Part shown: positions 9,743-19,641 of the stretch, in pieces
How positions within the stretch are numbered: position 1 is the first letter of the stretch
Layout: each line of letters starts with the position of its first letter
Assembly: GCA_010909165.1 (NCBI GenBank)
Contig: MU008170.1
Location: 1,612,001 to 1,676,000 of the forward strand
Direction: 5' to 3'
DNA: 64,000 nucleotides
Source: Anthoceros angustus
Taxonomy: Eukaryota > Streptophyta > Anthocerotopsida > Anthocerotales > Anthocerotaceae
The notes under the pieces: generated by a model
What the model saw: the letters and a program-made list of their open reading frames with translations, nothing else
Database searches by the model: none
Told to the model about the DNA's origin: nothing
Translations under genes and position numbers: made by a program

Positions 9743-10162
9743 TCAACGCTCCCAACGGAACTGGCGTTCGGTCTCGGCTATGGCAACGTCGTTGATGCTG
9801 GCCTGGCGGTGCTCCATGAGGCCGTCGGGGTCGAATTCCCACAGCTCGTTGCCGTAGGATCTCCACCACTGGCCCGCAGCATCGTGCCACTCGTACTGGA
9901 AGGTGACGGCTATGCGGGTATCCGAGAAGCAGAAGAGCTGCTTCTGCAGCCGGTAGTCCAGCTCTTTGGCCCACTTCTCCCGCAGGAAGGCCCGAATCTG
10001 GTCCCGGCCTTCCAGGAAGACGCCCCGGTTTCGCCAACGGGAGCCCGGGCTGTAGGCCAGCGACACCCGGTCGGGGTCCCGGCTGTTCCACCCATCCTCG
10101 GCTGCCTTCACTTTGGCCCGAGCAGTCTCTTCTGTGAAGGGCGGTTTGATGGGCGACGCCAT
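9743..10162 (-). CDS. DUF1348 family NTF2-like protein
   Basis: An intronless 139-residue protein starting with ATG at 10162 (MASPIKPPF). The sequence matches the DUF1348 group of the NTF2/SnoaL superfamily along its whole length: [63 protein letters not shown] and [10 protein letters not shown]. Members are small cone-shaped alpha+beta proteins. Their substrate is not established, so no reaction is assigned. No signal or transit peptide is evident. The family is common in bacteria and fungi, which makes a transferred origin worth testing. The C terminus (RQFRWER) stops shortly after the domain, whereas some bacterial members run a little longer. Confidence 0.85.
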   Translation of the reverse strand: MASPIKPPFTEETARAKVKAAEDGWNSRDPDRVSLAYSPGSRWRNRGVFLEGRDQIRAFLREKWAKELDYRLQKQLFCFSDTRIAVTFQYEWHDAAGQWWRSYGNELWEFDPDGLMEHRQASINDVAIAETERQFRWER

Positions 10163-11136
10163 GCTCTCTGCGCCCTGCACTTTCGCAGCAATTCACAGCC
10201 CAGAAAACCTGCCTCCTGCGTTTTGAGCTGTCTACTGAGATACGGATCAGCTCTCAGCTGTTCGTTCACACTGACAGGCTGCTGCTGCAGCTGGGTGGGG
10301 ACATTCTGGAAGTTTCCGGCCGGGTTCTGATTCGGCATCAGCAATGCAATGCAGCACCCGTGCTCCTGTTGGGCGGCCCATGGCGGTGTGGGAGGACACG
10401 CTGAGGGAACTCCATTTCCATGGGCATCTGCCCACCGCAGTTTTTGGGTCTCTGCCGACCGCTGGAAGAAGTTGCGCGGTTGGCATGGCCGGGGAGGCTG
10501 GGAGGACCGTACAGTTCCGGGTGAAGGTGGCATTGGCGTGCTCCGGTGGTGAGCTGAGTTCGAGTTGCGTCTCTAGCGATGGCCAGGAGGGTAATTTATC
10601 TGCCTTATGTTGGGGTATGTTGGACGTTAGAATTCTGTTTCAGAGCCATCTAATGCTTGGTTGGGGAGACAGGAGGAAGTGATGGAAAGCTGGAGAGGGA
10701 ACGGGTGCAGATGCTGTGGGAGGACTTCTTCTCGGATCCTTCTTTGTGGTGGGACAACAGGTTGGGGAAGGTATGTTTGTTGCAAGGCATCGACATTTCC
10801 TCTCCTGTGAAGTTGACGCTGGACAGGAAGAAGGTTTTTGGTGCTCAGTATGTGCAGTCTGCTCGTGTTTGCAGAGAAGTTCACGGTCTCCGGACTTCGT
10901 ACACAAGAGAAAAGGCGATGTTCTGTGGGCTCGCAGCAGGTTGAATCCTCCTTGGACAGAGTCATGGCTGGCGCTGTATGAACAACCTGCAGACGTGGTG
11001 ACGAAACCCGGGACTGATGTTCCAGCGCCCATATGGTGATTGTTGCCTGTGCAAAAGTTTGCTTTGTAAAGTTGCTTGCAAGCAGCTGATGTTGATGCAA
11101 AGGAAAGGTAGTCAATGTGGATAGTTTTGGACTCTG
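10163..11136. other. Intergenic region and probable PPR 5' leader
   Basis: Overlapping ORFs on both strands show no recognised motifs. An AG acceptor-like site at 11161-11162 precedes the coding frame of the PPR gene, so part of this stretch may be a 5' exon or leader intron. Confidence 0.4.
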
Positions 11137-14100
11137 GTGCTAACTGAATTGAGCCTCCACAGGGTACAGGACAAATCCTGCGAAGCTCAAAGATTATGTG
11201 AGCAGGGGAGGCTGGAAGAGGCCGTGGATGCTCTGCTTCTGATGGGTCAGAAGGGCTGCCTGCCATCGGTGCAGACTTATTTTGAGCTGTTGCAGGCGTG
11301 CCGAAAACAAAAGGCTCTGCATGAGGCCAAGAGAGTACATGCTCACATTGTGGAGAATGGACTTGAGAACAACACATTTCTGGGTGAAATTGCGGTGAAT
11401 GTGTTTGTGAAGTGTGGGGATCTGCCATACGCACTCCTGCTATTTGACAGACTATCCCGACGGACGGCCTTATCTTGGGCTGCACTCATTTCAGGATATG
11501 CAAACGCTGGACAAGGTCAGAGGGCGGTCATGACCTACAAAGAGATGCAAAAGCAAGGCGTGGAACCAAACAAGTACACGTTTGGTGTTGTTCTCCAAGC
11601 TTGTAGCATTCCTGTGGACCTGACAGTGGGGAAGCAGGTTCATGCTGAGCTCGTCAGACGCAATTGGGAGTCTGATTCCTTTCTGGGTAAGTGTCTGGTG
11701 GGTATGTATGCAAAGTGTGGGAGCATGGTGGATGCACAGCATGTTTTTGAGACTCTGTCAAAGCGTGATGTGGTGTCATGGAATGATATGATTAGGGGCT
11801 ATGTGAAGGATGGGAAGGGTGAGATAGCGATTAAACTCTGCTTCCAATTGCAAGAGGAAGGCTTGTACCCAGACAAATGGACCTTTGTGAACGTGCTAAA
11901 AGCATGTATCAGTATATCAGTCAATGAAGAGGAGATGTTGATTGATGGGCAGCCTGTGAAAATGGGCTCTTTACGAAAGGGGAAGACTTTTCATGCTGAA
12001 GTGGCCGGAAGAAATTTAGAGACTGATGTCTTTGTGACCAACTGTCTGGTTAACATGTATGCCAAGTGTGGGAGCCTTCAAGATGCACGACAAGTATTTG
12101 ACGGATTGTCGCATGGGAACGTGGTGTTGTGGAATACAATGATCGCAGGTTACTCTCAGCAAGAAAAGGGTGAGGAGGCTTTGCAACTTTATGCTCAAAT
12201 GCAATGGTCTGATGTGAGACCTGATCAGCGTACGTTTGTAAGCGTCTTGAAAGCATGTGCTGTCCTGGGAGCCCTTGAAGAAGCCACATTGATTGATGGG
12301 CAGTTGTGGAAGGTGAAGTCCCTGCAACAAAGTAAAGTCATTCATGCTGACGTTGTCAAAGCAGGCTGTGAAATGGATGTCTTTGTGGAGAACACAATAG
12401 TAGACATGTATGCAAAATGCAGGAGCATGTTGGATGCCAGGTCTGCATTCAATGCACTGTCTCACCGCAATGTTGTATCATGGAATGCCATGATGCAAGG
12501 CTATTTGGAAGAGGGGGAAAGTGAGAGTGCCATGGAGTTATATAGCGAAATGCAAGAAGAGGGGATAAGACCAGACCACTGGACATTTGTTTGTGTGCTG
12601 AGGGCATGCAGTGACTTGGCGGTCGAGGAAAAAGATACTATTGTCACTGGAGTACCGATCAAAGAGAAGTCCTTGCGACAGGCAAGGAAGATCCACGCTC
12701 AACTAGTTGGTTTAGGTCTTGACTCAGATCTGTATGTTGGCAATACGTTAATGGATTTGTACGCAAAGTGTCGGAGCCCTGTGGATGCACGGACTGTTTT
12801 TGACACATTGTCCCAGAGGAACGTGGTGTCTTGGAACGTAATTATTGCATGCTATGCTCAGGAAGGAGATGGACATGAAGCACTGCAGCTTTATGCTGAC
12901 ATGCAAGGTTGTGGATTCAGTCCCAATGACCGCACATTTGTGAGTGTCCTTATGGCCTGCGGGATCCTCGCAACAAAGGAGGCGGAGACGGTTGTTGATG
13001 GCCAGCAAGTTAAAGTTAAATCTCTGCAGAAAGGCATCATGTTGCATGCGGAAGTCGTTAGAAGAGGCTATATGTCAGATATCTATGTGGGGAACTCTAT
13101 GGTGGATATGTATGCAAAGTGTGGATCCATTGTTGATGCGCGGCAGGTGTTGGACTCTTTGCCCCAGCGCACTGTGGTATCCTGGAATGCCATGATAGCA
13201 GGTTATGCTCAGCAGGAAGAAGGCGAGAACGCTTTGCAGGTGTATGAGCAGATGCGAGCTGTTGGTGAGATGCCAGATGACCGAACCTTTGTCAGCTTGC
13301 TAAAGGCAGTGAGCAGCCTGGCTTGTAAGGAGATGGAAACTGTCACAGATGGTGTAGCAGTCAAAGCAGAGTCACTAGAAAAGGGTGAGGCCCTGCATGC
13401 TGAGGCTATTAGGATGGGTTTTGAGTCTAACTTGTACGTCAAGAATACATTAGTTCGGATGTATGCGAACTGTGGGAGTCTTGCCAAAGCACAACGAGTG
13501 TTTGACTCTCTGTCCCAACCAGATGCGGTGTCGTGGAATGCCCTCATTGCTGGATACACTCAGCAGGGTCGGGCTAACCGGGCTCTGCAACTGTATGCTG
13601 ATATGCTACATTGTGAGGTGCAACCCACCGAGGCAACGTTTCTGAGTTTACTTAGAGCGTGCAGCAATGTAGGATCCCTGAGGTGGTGCAAACAAATCCA
13701 GTCAGACATTTTACAGTGCGGAACTGGGCTGAGTGTCCGTGTGTCAAACACGCTCATCCATGCATTTGCTCGATGTGGGAGCATGGTAGATGCACATCAT
13801 GTGTTTAACACCATGCCACAACAGCACACTGTGGCGTCCTGGAACGTACTAATTGCAGGATACGCCAAACAAGGCGATTCGGCAACGAGCTTGCAGTGCT
13901 TCGAGAGTATGCAACTGGCAGGCTTGAAGCCAGATTCTGTCACCTTCGTTTCCCTTCTCGCAGCATGCAGTCATGGAGGAAAAACAGACAAGGGCCTGGA
14001 ATTCTTCAATTCCATGAGCGAGGTGTTTGGCATCACAGCAACAAGCGCTCACTATGTCTGCATAGTCGATCTCCTCAGCCGTGCAGGACTTTTCAGCAAG

Positions 14101-14460
14101 GCAGAGCAGTTGCTCTTGGCCATGCCTGTCCAGCCTGATCTGGCAGTCTGGTTGTCGCTCCTCAGTGGGTGCAGGAAGTACGTCAACATAGAGCTAGGAC
14201 GACGTGCCTTTGAGCATGCCGTCAGGTTGGATCCCAAGCAAGGTGGCCCCTACATGCTCATGGCTAACCTCTACGCCCATGCCCACATCTGGCAGAAGGC
14301 GAAAGAGATAGAGGGATTGAGAGTCCGTGCGGATGCTCCGAGGAAGCACGGTGAGAGCTGGATAGAGGTAGGTGACTGTGTGCATCAGTTTGCAGTGGGA
14401 GATACCACCCACCCACAAACTCATCAGGTCTACCAACAACTCGATGAACTCAGTGCGTAA
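11137..14460 (+). CDS. PLS-class pentatricopeptide repeat protein (E/E+ type)
   Basis: Long open frame of 1,107 codons. The first in-frame ATG is at 11242; the frame opens upstream at a GTG, and a possible splice acceptor lies at 11161-11162, so the N terminus is uncertain. It contains at least ten blocks of P, L and S motifs, recognisable by the recurring MYAKCGS..DAR.VFD.L and VVSWN.MI.GYA.QG phrases. It ends with an E/E+-like region (YVNIELGRRAFEHAVRLDP to HQFAVGDTTHPQTHQVY) and has no DYW deaminase domain. Proteins of this class bind organellar RNA and guide C-to-U editing. An E+ protein would need a deaminase partner, which is an inference. Five of the blocks carry an insert of about 20 residues with an (I/V)DGQ..K..SL core. 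No transit peptide can be judged without the true start. Confidence 0.85.
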   Translation: MLTELSLHRVQDKSCEAQRLCEQGRLEEAVDALLLMGQKGCLPSVQTYFELLQACRKQKALHEAKRVHAHIVENGLENNTFLGEIAVNVFVKCGDLPYALLLFDRLSRRTALSWAALISGYANAGQGQRAVMTYKEMQKQGVEPNKYTFGVVLQACSIPVDLTVGKQVHAELVRRNWESDSFLGKCLVGMYAKCGSMVDAQHVFETLSKRDVVSWNDMIRGYVKDGKGEIAIKLCFQLQEEGLYPDKWTFVNVLKACISISVNEEEMLIDGQPVKMGSLRKGKTFHAEVAGRNLETDVFVTNCLVNMYAKCGSLQDARQVFDGLSHGNVVLWNTMIAGYSQQEKGEEALQLYAQMQWSDVRPDQRTFVSVLKACAVLGALEEATLIDGQLWKVKSLQQSKVIHADVVKAGCEMDVFVENTIVDMYAKCRSMLDARSAFNALSHRNVVSWNAMMQGYLEEGESESAMELYSEMQEEGIRPDHWTFVCVLRACSDLAVEEKDTIVTGVPIKEKSLRQARKIHAQLVGLGLDSDLYVGNTLMDLYAKCRSPVDARTVFDTLSQRNVVSWNVIIACYAQEGDGHEALQLYADMQGCGFSPNDRTFVSVLMACGILATKEAETVVDGQQVKVKSLQKGIMLHAEVVRRGYMSDIYVGNSMVDMYAKCGSIVDARQVLDSLPQRTVVSWNAMIAGYAQQEEGENALQVYEQMRAVGEMPDDRTFVSLLKAVSSLACKEMETVTDGVAVKAESLEKGEALHAEAIRMGFESNLYVKNTLVRMYANCGSLAKAQRVFDSLSQPDAVSWNALIAGYTQQGRANRALQLYADMLHCEVQPTEATFLSLLRACSNVGSLRWCKQIQSDILQCGTGLSVRVSNTLIHAFARCGSMVDAHHVFNTMPQQHTVASWNVLIAGYAKQGDSATSLQCFESMQLAGLKPDSVTFVSLLAACSHGGKTDKGLEFFNSMSEVFGITATSAHYVCIVDLLSRAGLFSKAEQLLLAMPVQPDLAVWLSLLSGCRKYVNIELGRRAFEHAVRLDPKQGGPYMLMANLYAHAHIWQKAKEIEGLRVRADAPRKHGESWIEVGDCVHQFAVGDTTHPQTHQVYQQLDELSA

Positions 14461-14721
14461 GTGCAGAATGGGCATGTGAAAGGGAAAGTCTGGCAACGTT
14501 GTGGCCCATGCAGAAATTCCAGGGTCGTGTGTGTACAAAATCCATTCTGTGTCCATTTTTCTCGTAGAAATGAACCGAACACCGACCGTGTCTCTCCCAC
14601 CTTCCTTTTGGATGTGATGTGGGCGATCGTTGGAAGGCCACTTGGATGTCCATCTGGACGCAGTGAAAAAGGCTGCTGAGATTATGGTTCTGCAGGCGGA
14701 GCATCAAATGTGCAATACCAG

Positions 14722-15650
14722 ATGTCGGACCACTACAAGGTGCTCGGCATCTCGCCCGACGCTTCCCAGGAAGAGATCAAGAAGGCGTTCCGGCAGTTGG
14801 CCCTCAAGTACCATCCAGATCGTCACGTTCACGACTCCCAGGCTCAGCAGGATGCTGCCGTCCTGCGCTTCAAGGAGCTTGCGCAAGCGTATGAGGTGCT
14901 GAGCGATCACAAGAAGAGGGCTTTATATAACAGGGAGGCCAGAGCCAGGAGGTATGGAAACCCTTCTCATGGAGCCGCAACTACGTCATACCGACAAGCA
15001 TACGGTGGCGGCTCATATAGCACCCGGGGACCCAGCAGCACCACCACCACTGGGGTTGGAAGTCGAAGGTTCTGGAGTCGGAGCTTCTCGCGTGCCGATC
15101 TGCTCATTCATGCTGTGGTTCTAGGGTTGGCCAATCCCGTCATCTTGCTCCAGATTTAGGGTTTGCTTCTCCGCTTGATTTCTGTAGGCGTGGTCCGATG
15201 CTTGCTGCAATAGCTGGGAGCTGTTCTTGTCAAGCTTTTGTTGCTGTTTGGGTTGTTGACATTTTGGTGTGTGTTCTTGCAGAATTGCGTACACCGGCCT
15301 GGTTATTGCAGATCCGTTTGGAGATTTTGTTTGGGGAAAGAAGAATGCTGGTGTAAGTATCTATTCCTTCACATTTCCTTCTTCCAAGTGACGTCAAAGT
15401 CTGTTGATCTGGCTGCATCCTCGGTTCTGAGGTTTCTCGAAAACTCAAGCTCGGTGCTGAGGATGTGTTGCTTGTGGCACTTGCATGCATGATGCTGACT
15501 CTGAAGGATGGCGTTCATTTGTAGAAAACCTTTGAAGACACCATGGAAGGTGTGAAAAAAGCTCAAGCTCACGATGGGCCCGACAAGGAATCACGAACAA
15601 CCAGAATCACCAGCGCAGGAGCAGCGGGCAGTGCGTCAGACCGACAGTGA
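14722..15650 (+). CDS. J-domain (DnaJ-type) co-chaperone with C-terminal membrane segment
   Basis: Three exons: 14722-15125, 15283-15352 and 15525-15650, with GT-AG introns of 157 and 172 bp, giving 199 residues. The J domain fills residues 1-70 ([20 protein letters not shown], with HPD in KYHPDRH). A Gly/Ser/Tyr/Thr-rich linker follows. A hydrophobic segment (LLIHAVVLG joined to IAYTGLVIA) then spans the first intron, and the tail contains [15 protein letters not shown], a block shared with the plant DNAJ72-like group. J proteins stimulate Hsp70 ATPase; a membrane-attached location is inferred from the hydrophobic stretch. Reading only the first exon would stop at 15159 and lose the conserved tail. 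The gene lies 262 bp after the PPR gene on the same strand. Confidence 0.85.
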
Positions 15651-16440
15651 TCCAAGTTATTGTGGAATGCTGCACTGTCTGTGGCTACGTTGGACTCTGG
15701 AGAGGCAACAGTGCTGGTAATCTTTGCCTGCACTCCCCTGTGGCTGTGTGGATCTGTGGAACTTGCTTTGCTTTGAAGTTTCAACGTCTCACTTCCTACT
15801 CTTCTTGTGAGGCGTGCTTTTCCTTGCTTTGCACTGCCATTGCAGTTGCAACTTCTCATCCGCTGGTCTTCTCTGTCTTTCAGGTTCGGAGAGCGGTCGT
15901 GGCCACAACCAAGTATGTCACCGTCACCATCATATTCACCAATTTGTCAAGAAGTACGACTACCTAGTTCGAAGAAGAGGAAGTTGATTAAGTATTAGTT
16001 CACCTCACGCCCTTGTCCATTAGTCAGACATGAAGATTAATCTTGTTTAGGATCACAGGTTGTGTACCAAGGAATTGTGGCTGGCCACAAATGCAGGAAA
16101 AAAATTCACTCCGATCTTTCTTGGCGCCGACAGGATATTCGTCCCACCAATACGCGGCTGCTACAGATGGTACGAAGCAGGATTTGATGATTTCTCATGC
16201 CTGCCTCCCCAGCTCCTGAGCGTGGCATCTCGGCAGTGCTGCTTTCGGGTTGTTGGGCTGCAGTCTCTGCGCTCCTTTATCTTCCAGCCGGAACCGTCAG
16301 TACTGCTGCAGTTCGATTGCTTGCTCTTCTGATTTTCGTCCATGTGCCTTGCCATGCGGCCATCTCCACCCATGTGATCATCTGCAGCGCAGCCTTGGCT
16401 TTCGAAGAACATCCATCCCAGGTTCCAGCTTCCTCCGCCG
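15651..16440. other. Intergenic, J-protein 3' UTR and leader of the next gene
   Basis: No ORF with recognisable content. A short open frame at 16197-16508 overlaps the next gene's start in another frame and is not supported. Confidence 0.4.
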
Positions 16441-17421
16441 ATGACTTGCCTCGAAGGTTTCCAACCAGGAGGGCTTCGTTTGCTGGCAGGCCAGGTGCTG
16501 GGAGCTAGGAATTCTCTCCTCGCCGGGGTATGGAGGAGCCCGTCGTGTTGCCAGAGCAGGGTGGTTTCATGCAACGTCGCAGCAGAGCGCTCGGGTGAGG
16601 CGAAATCTCTTTCCCTTGCTAGGGAAAGCAGCAGCAAGCAGAGACAGAGACAGAGACACATCACCAGCGCTTCTGCGTCAGTGGAAGCAGCACCGGACGT
16701 GGCGCCCAGCAACGGGTCTGCGCTCTCCGGCGGGGCTCCCGATCTCCGAGGCTTGCCGGACAGCTTGAACGGCAAGTTCCCTTCTGGAGAGAAGGAAATT
16801 GTGCTGGTGCGGCACGGCCTGAGCTCCTGGAATGCGGAGGGCAGGATACAGGGGAGCTCGGACCAGTCTGTGCTGTCGGACATGGGGAAGGTCCAGGTGC
16901 AGAGGTGCAGAGAGGCCCTGTCCAGACTCAGCTTCGGTACGTGTTTCGCGAGCCCCATCTCCCGGGCCAGGTCCAGTGCCGAGCTCATCTGGGAAGGAAG
17001 GGACGAACCCATCCAGTTCCTCGACAGTCTGAAGGAAGCCAATCTGCTGTTTCTGGAAGGGATGCGGAACGTGGATGCCAGGGAGCAGTACCCGCAGCTT
17101 TACAGAACCTGGAGGGAGGATCCTGCCAACTTTCACGTGGATGGAGTGTATCCTATCAGGGATTTGTGGTCGAAAGCTAGGCACGCATGGGAGGAAATCC
17201 TTGCTGCTCCTGGCGAGCTTATCGTGGTGGTCACACATAAGTCTATACTGCGAGCTTTGCTTTGTACAGCTCTTGGCTTGGGGCCCGACAGGTTTAGGTC
17301 TATCGAAATCAACAACGCTGCGGTGTCCTCTGTGACTGTCAACACCGAAGGCAACGCCATGCTTAAGAGCCTTAACATGACGGCCCATTTGCATGCCGAT
17401 GGAGTCTACTATCAGAACTGA
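16441..17421 (+). CDS. Plastid 2-carboxy-D-arabinitol-1-phosphatase-like protein (histidine phosphatase)
   Basis: Intronless, 326 residues, ATG start. The first ~90 residues are rich in Ser, Arg and Ala and look like a chloroplast transit peptide. The catalytic domain opens with VLVRHGLSSWNAEGRIQG (the RHG phosphohistidine motif). It continues with FASPISRARSSAELIW, EANLLFLEGM, EDPANFHVDGVYPIRDLW, the second catalytic His in VVVTHKSILRALLCTALGLG and SLNMTAH. These blocks match the plant CA1Pase-like family (At5g22620 type). CA1Pase removes the phosphate from the Rubisco inhibitor 2-carboxyarabinitol 1-phosphate. Whether this copy uses that substrate is not shown by sequence. Arabidopsis relatives are longer at the C terminus. 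Confidence 0.85.
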   Translation: MTCLEGFQPGGLRLLAGQVLGARNSLLAGVWRSPSCCQSRVVSCNVAAERSGEAKSLSLARESSSKQRQRQRHITSASASVEAAPDVAPSNGSALSGGAPDLRGLPDSLNGKFPSGEKEIVLVRHGLSSWNAEGRIQGSSDQSVLSDMGKVQVQRCREALSRLSFGTCFASPISRARSSAELIWEGRDEPIQFLDSLKEANLLFLEGMRNVDAREQYPQLYRTWREDPANFHVDGVYPIRDLWSKARHAWEEILAAPGELIVVVTHKSILRALLCTALGLGPDRFRSIEINNAAVSSVTVNTEGNAMLKSLNMTAHLHADGVYYQN

Positions 17422-18333
17422 CTCTCTCTGCCTTCCTGTACTCAATGTAGTGTTGTAATTGTACTATTATGTATTCCAGTTTTTCTCCCCATCGTGGTGA
17501 GATGATGAGTTATGTTAATACTGTAACCAAGAAAGCTTCGCTTTTCGAGCATTGAGACTGTTCTCATATATTGTGAACACGATGTTGAATTCTTGTGGGT
17601 TGAGTGTTTTGTTTGGAGTCACGGTGAGAGTGTAATAAATATGCAGAAGAGTTTTCAGCTGTCACCTTGTTATGTGCCCTCGGTCTTTGCAGAAAGTTCG
17701 TGCCAAGTTAGGCGTGACATCCCAGTCATGTGACAAGGTCGATTGCAACAGAGCACGTCAGAAGTCTGGTGCAAAGTGTAAGAGCCTTTGGATGGAACTC
17801 TCTGTTTCTTTCCAAGGACGGGTCCAGGTTCAGGAAGCCTCCCTTTTGTCGTTGGTGGTTTGATGACTGCAGGAAAGGAAGCCATCACGGGTGCTGCAGC
17901 CAGCACAGGAAGCGTCAAAAGAACCCGTGAAGGTGTTTTGCCTTCACACAATCATGTTCAGACGGAGTGGGTCGATGCAGACCGTGGGATTGGAGCTGTA
18001 GAGGAAGTGTTGAAGGCCACTGAGAGAAAAGGGGAAGACAGCCGAGAAGTACCCAGCTATTTCTCGGCCTCAGCGAGCATGTGATGCTCACAAGCAGACA
18101 AGATGCCAGCAGGCAGAAAGCAGTAGGGAAATGGTATAAATGCCAGTGCACCATTTCCAGTCTCCCAGCTCGTTCTTACTGCTTGCAGACATAAACAGCA
18201 TGTTCATTTCCATGGGGGAGAGAATGAGAGGAGATCGAGTGAGGCTAGCTACCACCATGCGATTGGTGTAATGCTGCTGTGATGCTCAGGAAGTTGTGAA
18301 GGCCGACCTGGTATCTTCTTTGCACTTAAGACC
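17422..18333. other. Intergenic; 3' UTR and unassigned sequence
   Basis: The first 220 bp look like a 3' UTR with A+T-rich AATAAA-like signals (near 17632). The open frame at 17788-18084 ends with EVPSYFSAS, faintly like an out-of-frame reading (KVPNYFQAS) of the following proline-rich gene. It could be a decayed partial duplicate, but support is weak. Confidence 0.35.
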
Positions 18334-19641
18334 ATGGGGCGGGGAAATGCTGTCACTGTTGCGTTGCTCCTCCTGCTCCAGATACATGGGGCTGTACCAG
18401 CCCGGGTTCTTCACAAGGAGCAGCTCCATCACAAGGGCCAGCTGAGTGTGGATGAAAATCCGGGAGTGAAATTGGACCGGGAGCTGACAGTACATGGCTC
18501 AGGTAAGGAAATCTGGAGCCCACAAATTCTTCAGGACTGCTATTTTGCAATTCCATTAGTCTAACCGGACTTCGTAGTCTCCAAAACAGGAGGTTCCACT
18601 CGTGCAACTCACCGTGTAGATACATCGCCTGCCATCAGCCACACCCGTCCACATGCAGCACCTGGAGCTGAGAAGGTGGCAGTCATTCCGGAAAAATCCT
18701 TTCATTTGCCAATTTCAAAAGGGAAGAGGAGTCAGCTCAAGGAGATCGCGAAGAAGAGGAGGACGCATAAGAAACACAAGCACACATCGAGGAAGCGGAG
18801 ACCAAGAAAGGATTACCCGCAAGGTTCCGAACTATTTCCAGGCTTCACGCTACCACCGAATCCCTTCATCCCTTCACCTGATGCAGTGATAAACTTGCCC
18901 CCTTTTCCATTGCTTACTGTGCCACCACTTCCATTCACAGGCGGGCCTCTACCTTTCCAGCCACCTCCCATTTCGTTCAACCCTCGCCCCGATCCTTCTG
19001 CACTGCCGTCATATGTGCCACCCTTGCCATTTGTCAATCCGCCTCCACTGTCCCTCAACTTGCCACCTCTACCAGTAATCAACCCTCCTCCCCTACCCAC
19101 TCTGCCGTTGATCAACCCTCCTCCCCTACCCGCTCTGCCCTTGGTCAAGCCTCCACCTCAGACTCTGAATGTGCCACCTCTGCCATTCGTTTTCCCTCCT
19201 CCACTGCCTGTGAATGCGCCATCACGCTTCCCTCCTATAACACACGGGGCGCCTCCTTTGCTGCCTGTAATACCTTCAACACCACATGTCAACCTGCCCA
19301 AGCCTCCACCTCTGCGCTTCGCCAAGCCCCCTCCATTGCCCCGGTGGAAAGCCCCTCCGCTACCTGGACTGAAGACTCCTCCATTCAAGCCCCCCCCTCT
19401 ACATCTACCTGTACTGCAGCCTCCTCCATCACCTGCAGCCAAGCTCCCTCCCTCACCAGCGATCGAACATCCTCGTCCACCCCATCTGAAGCCTCGACCA
19501 GTCCCGAGAGGTGGAGTCAAGCATCCCAAGCCCGTAGGACCCGAGCCTCCAGGACCCAAGCCTCCAAAGCCAAGAGTGAAGCCAGGAGTCAAGCACCACA
19601 GGAGAGGGAAGGCTCGCGGATATCATGTCCGAGCTCCGTGA
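18334..19641 (+). CDS. Secreted proline-rich (cell-wall type) protein
   Basis: Two exons, 18334-18502 and 18590-19641, with an 87-bp GT-AG intron in phase 1, give 406 residues. The first exon encodes a signal peptide (MGRGNAVTVALLLLLQIHGA, cleavage likely near AVPA/R). A very basic stretch rich in Lys, Arg and His follows (about residues 92-125). About 250 residues then have PPLP, NPPPLP and KPPP repeats, and the tail is Lys/Pro/His-rich. This composition is typical of proline-rich or hybrid extracellular-matrix proteins. Tyr is scarce and SPPPP extensin blocks are absent, so it is not a classical extensin. The exact family is not recognised. Confidence 0.75.

Noticed and set aside
10640-11485. 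281-codon minus-strand ORF
   Set aside because: Overlaps the 5' end of the PPR gene, and its composition (Cys/His/Ser-rich, no motif) looks like an antisense reading.
14710-15159. J-domain gene as a single-exon 149-residue protein
   Set aside because: Splicing at 15125/15283 and 15352/15525 restores the conserved C-terminal block of the plant J-protein group.
16161-17042. 293-codon minus-strand ORF
   Set aside because: Antisense to the CA1Pase-like gene and its leader; no recognisable domain.
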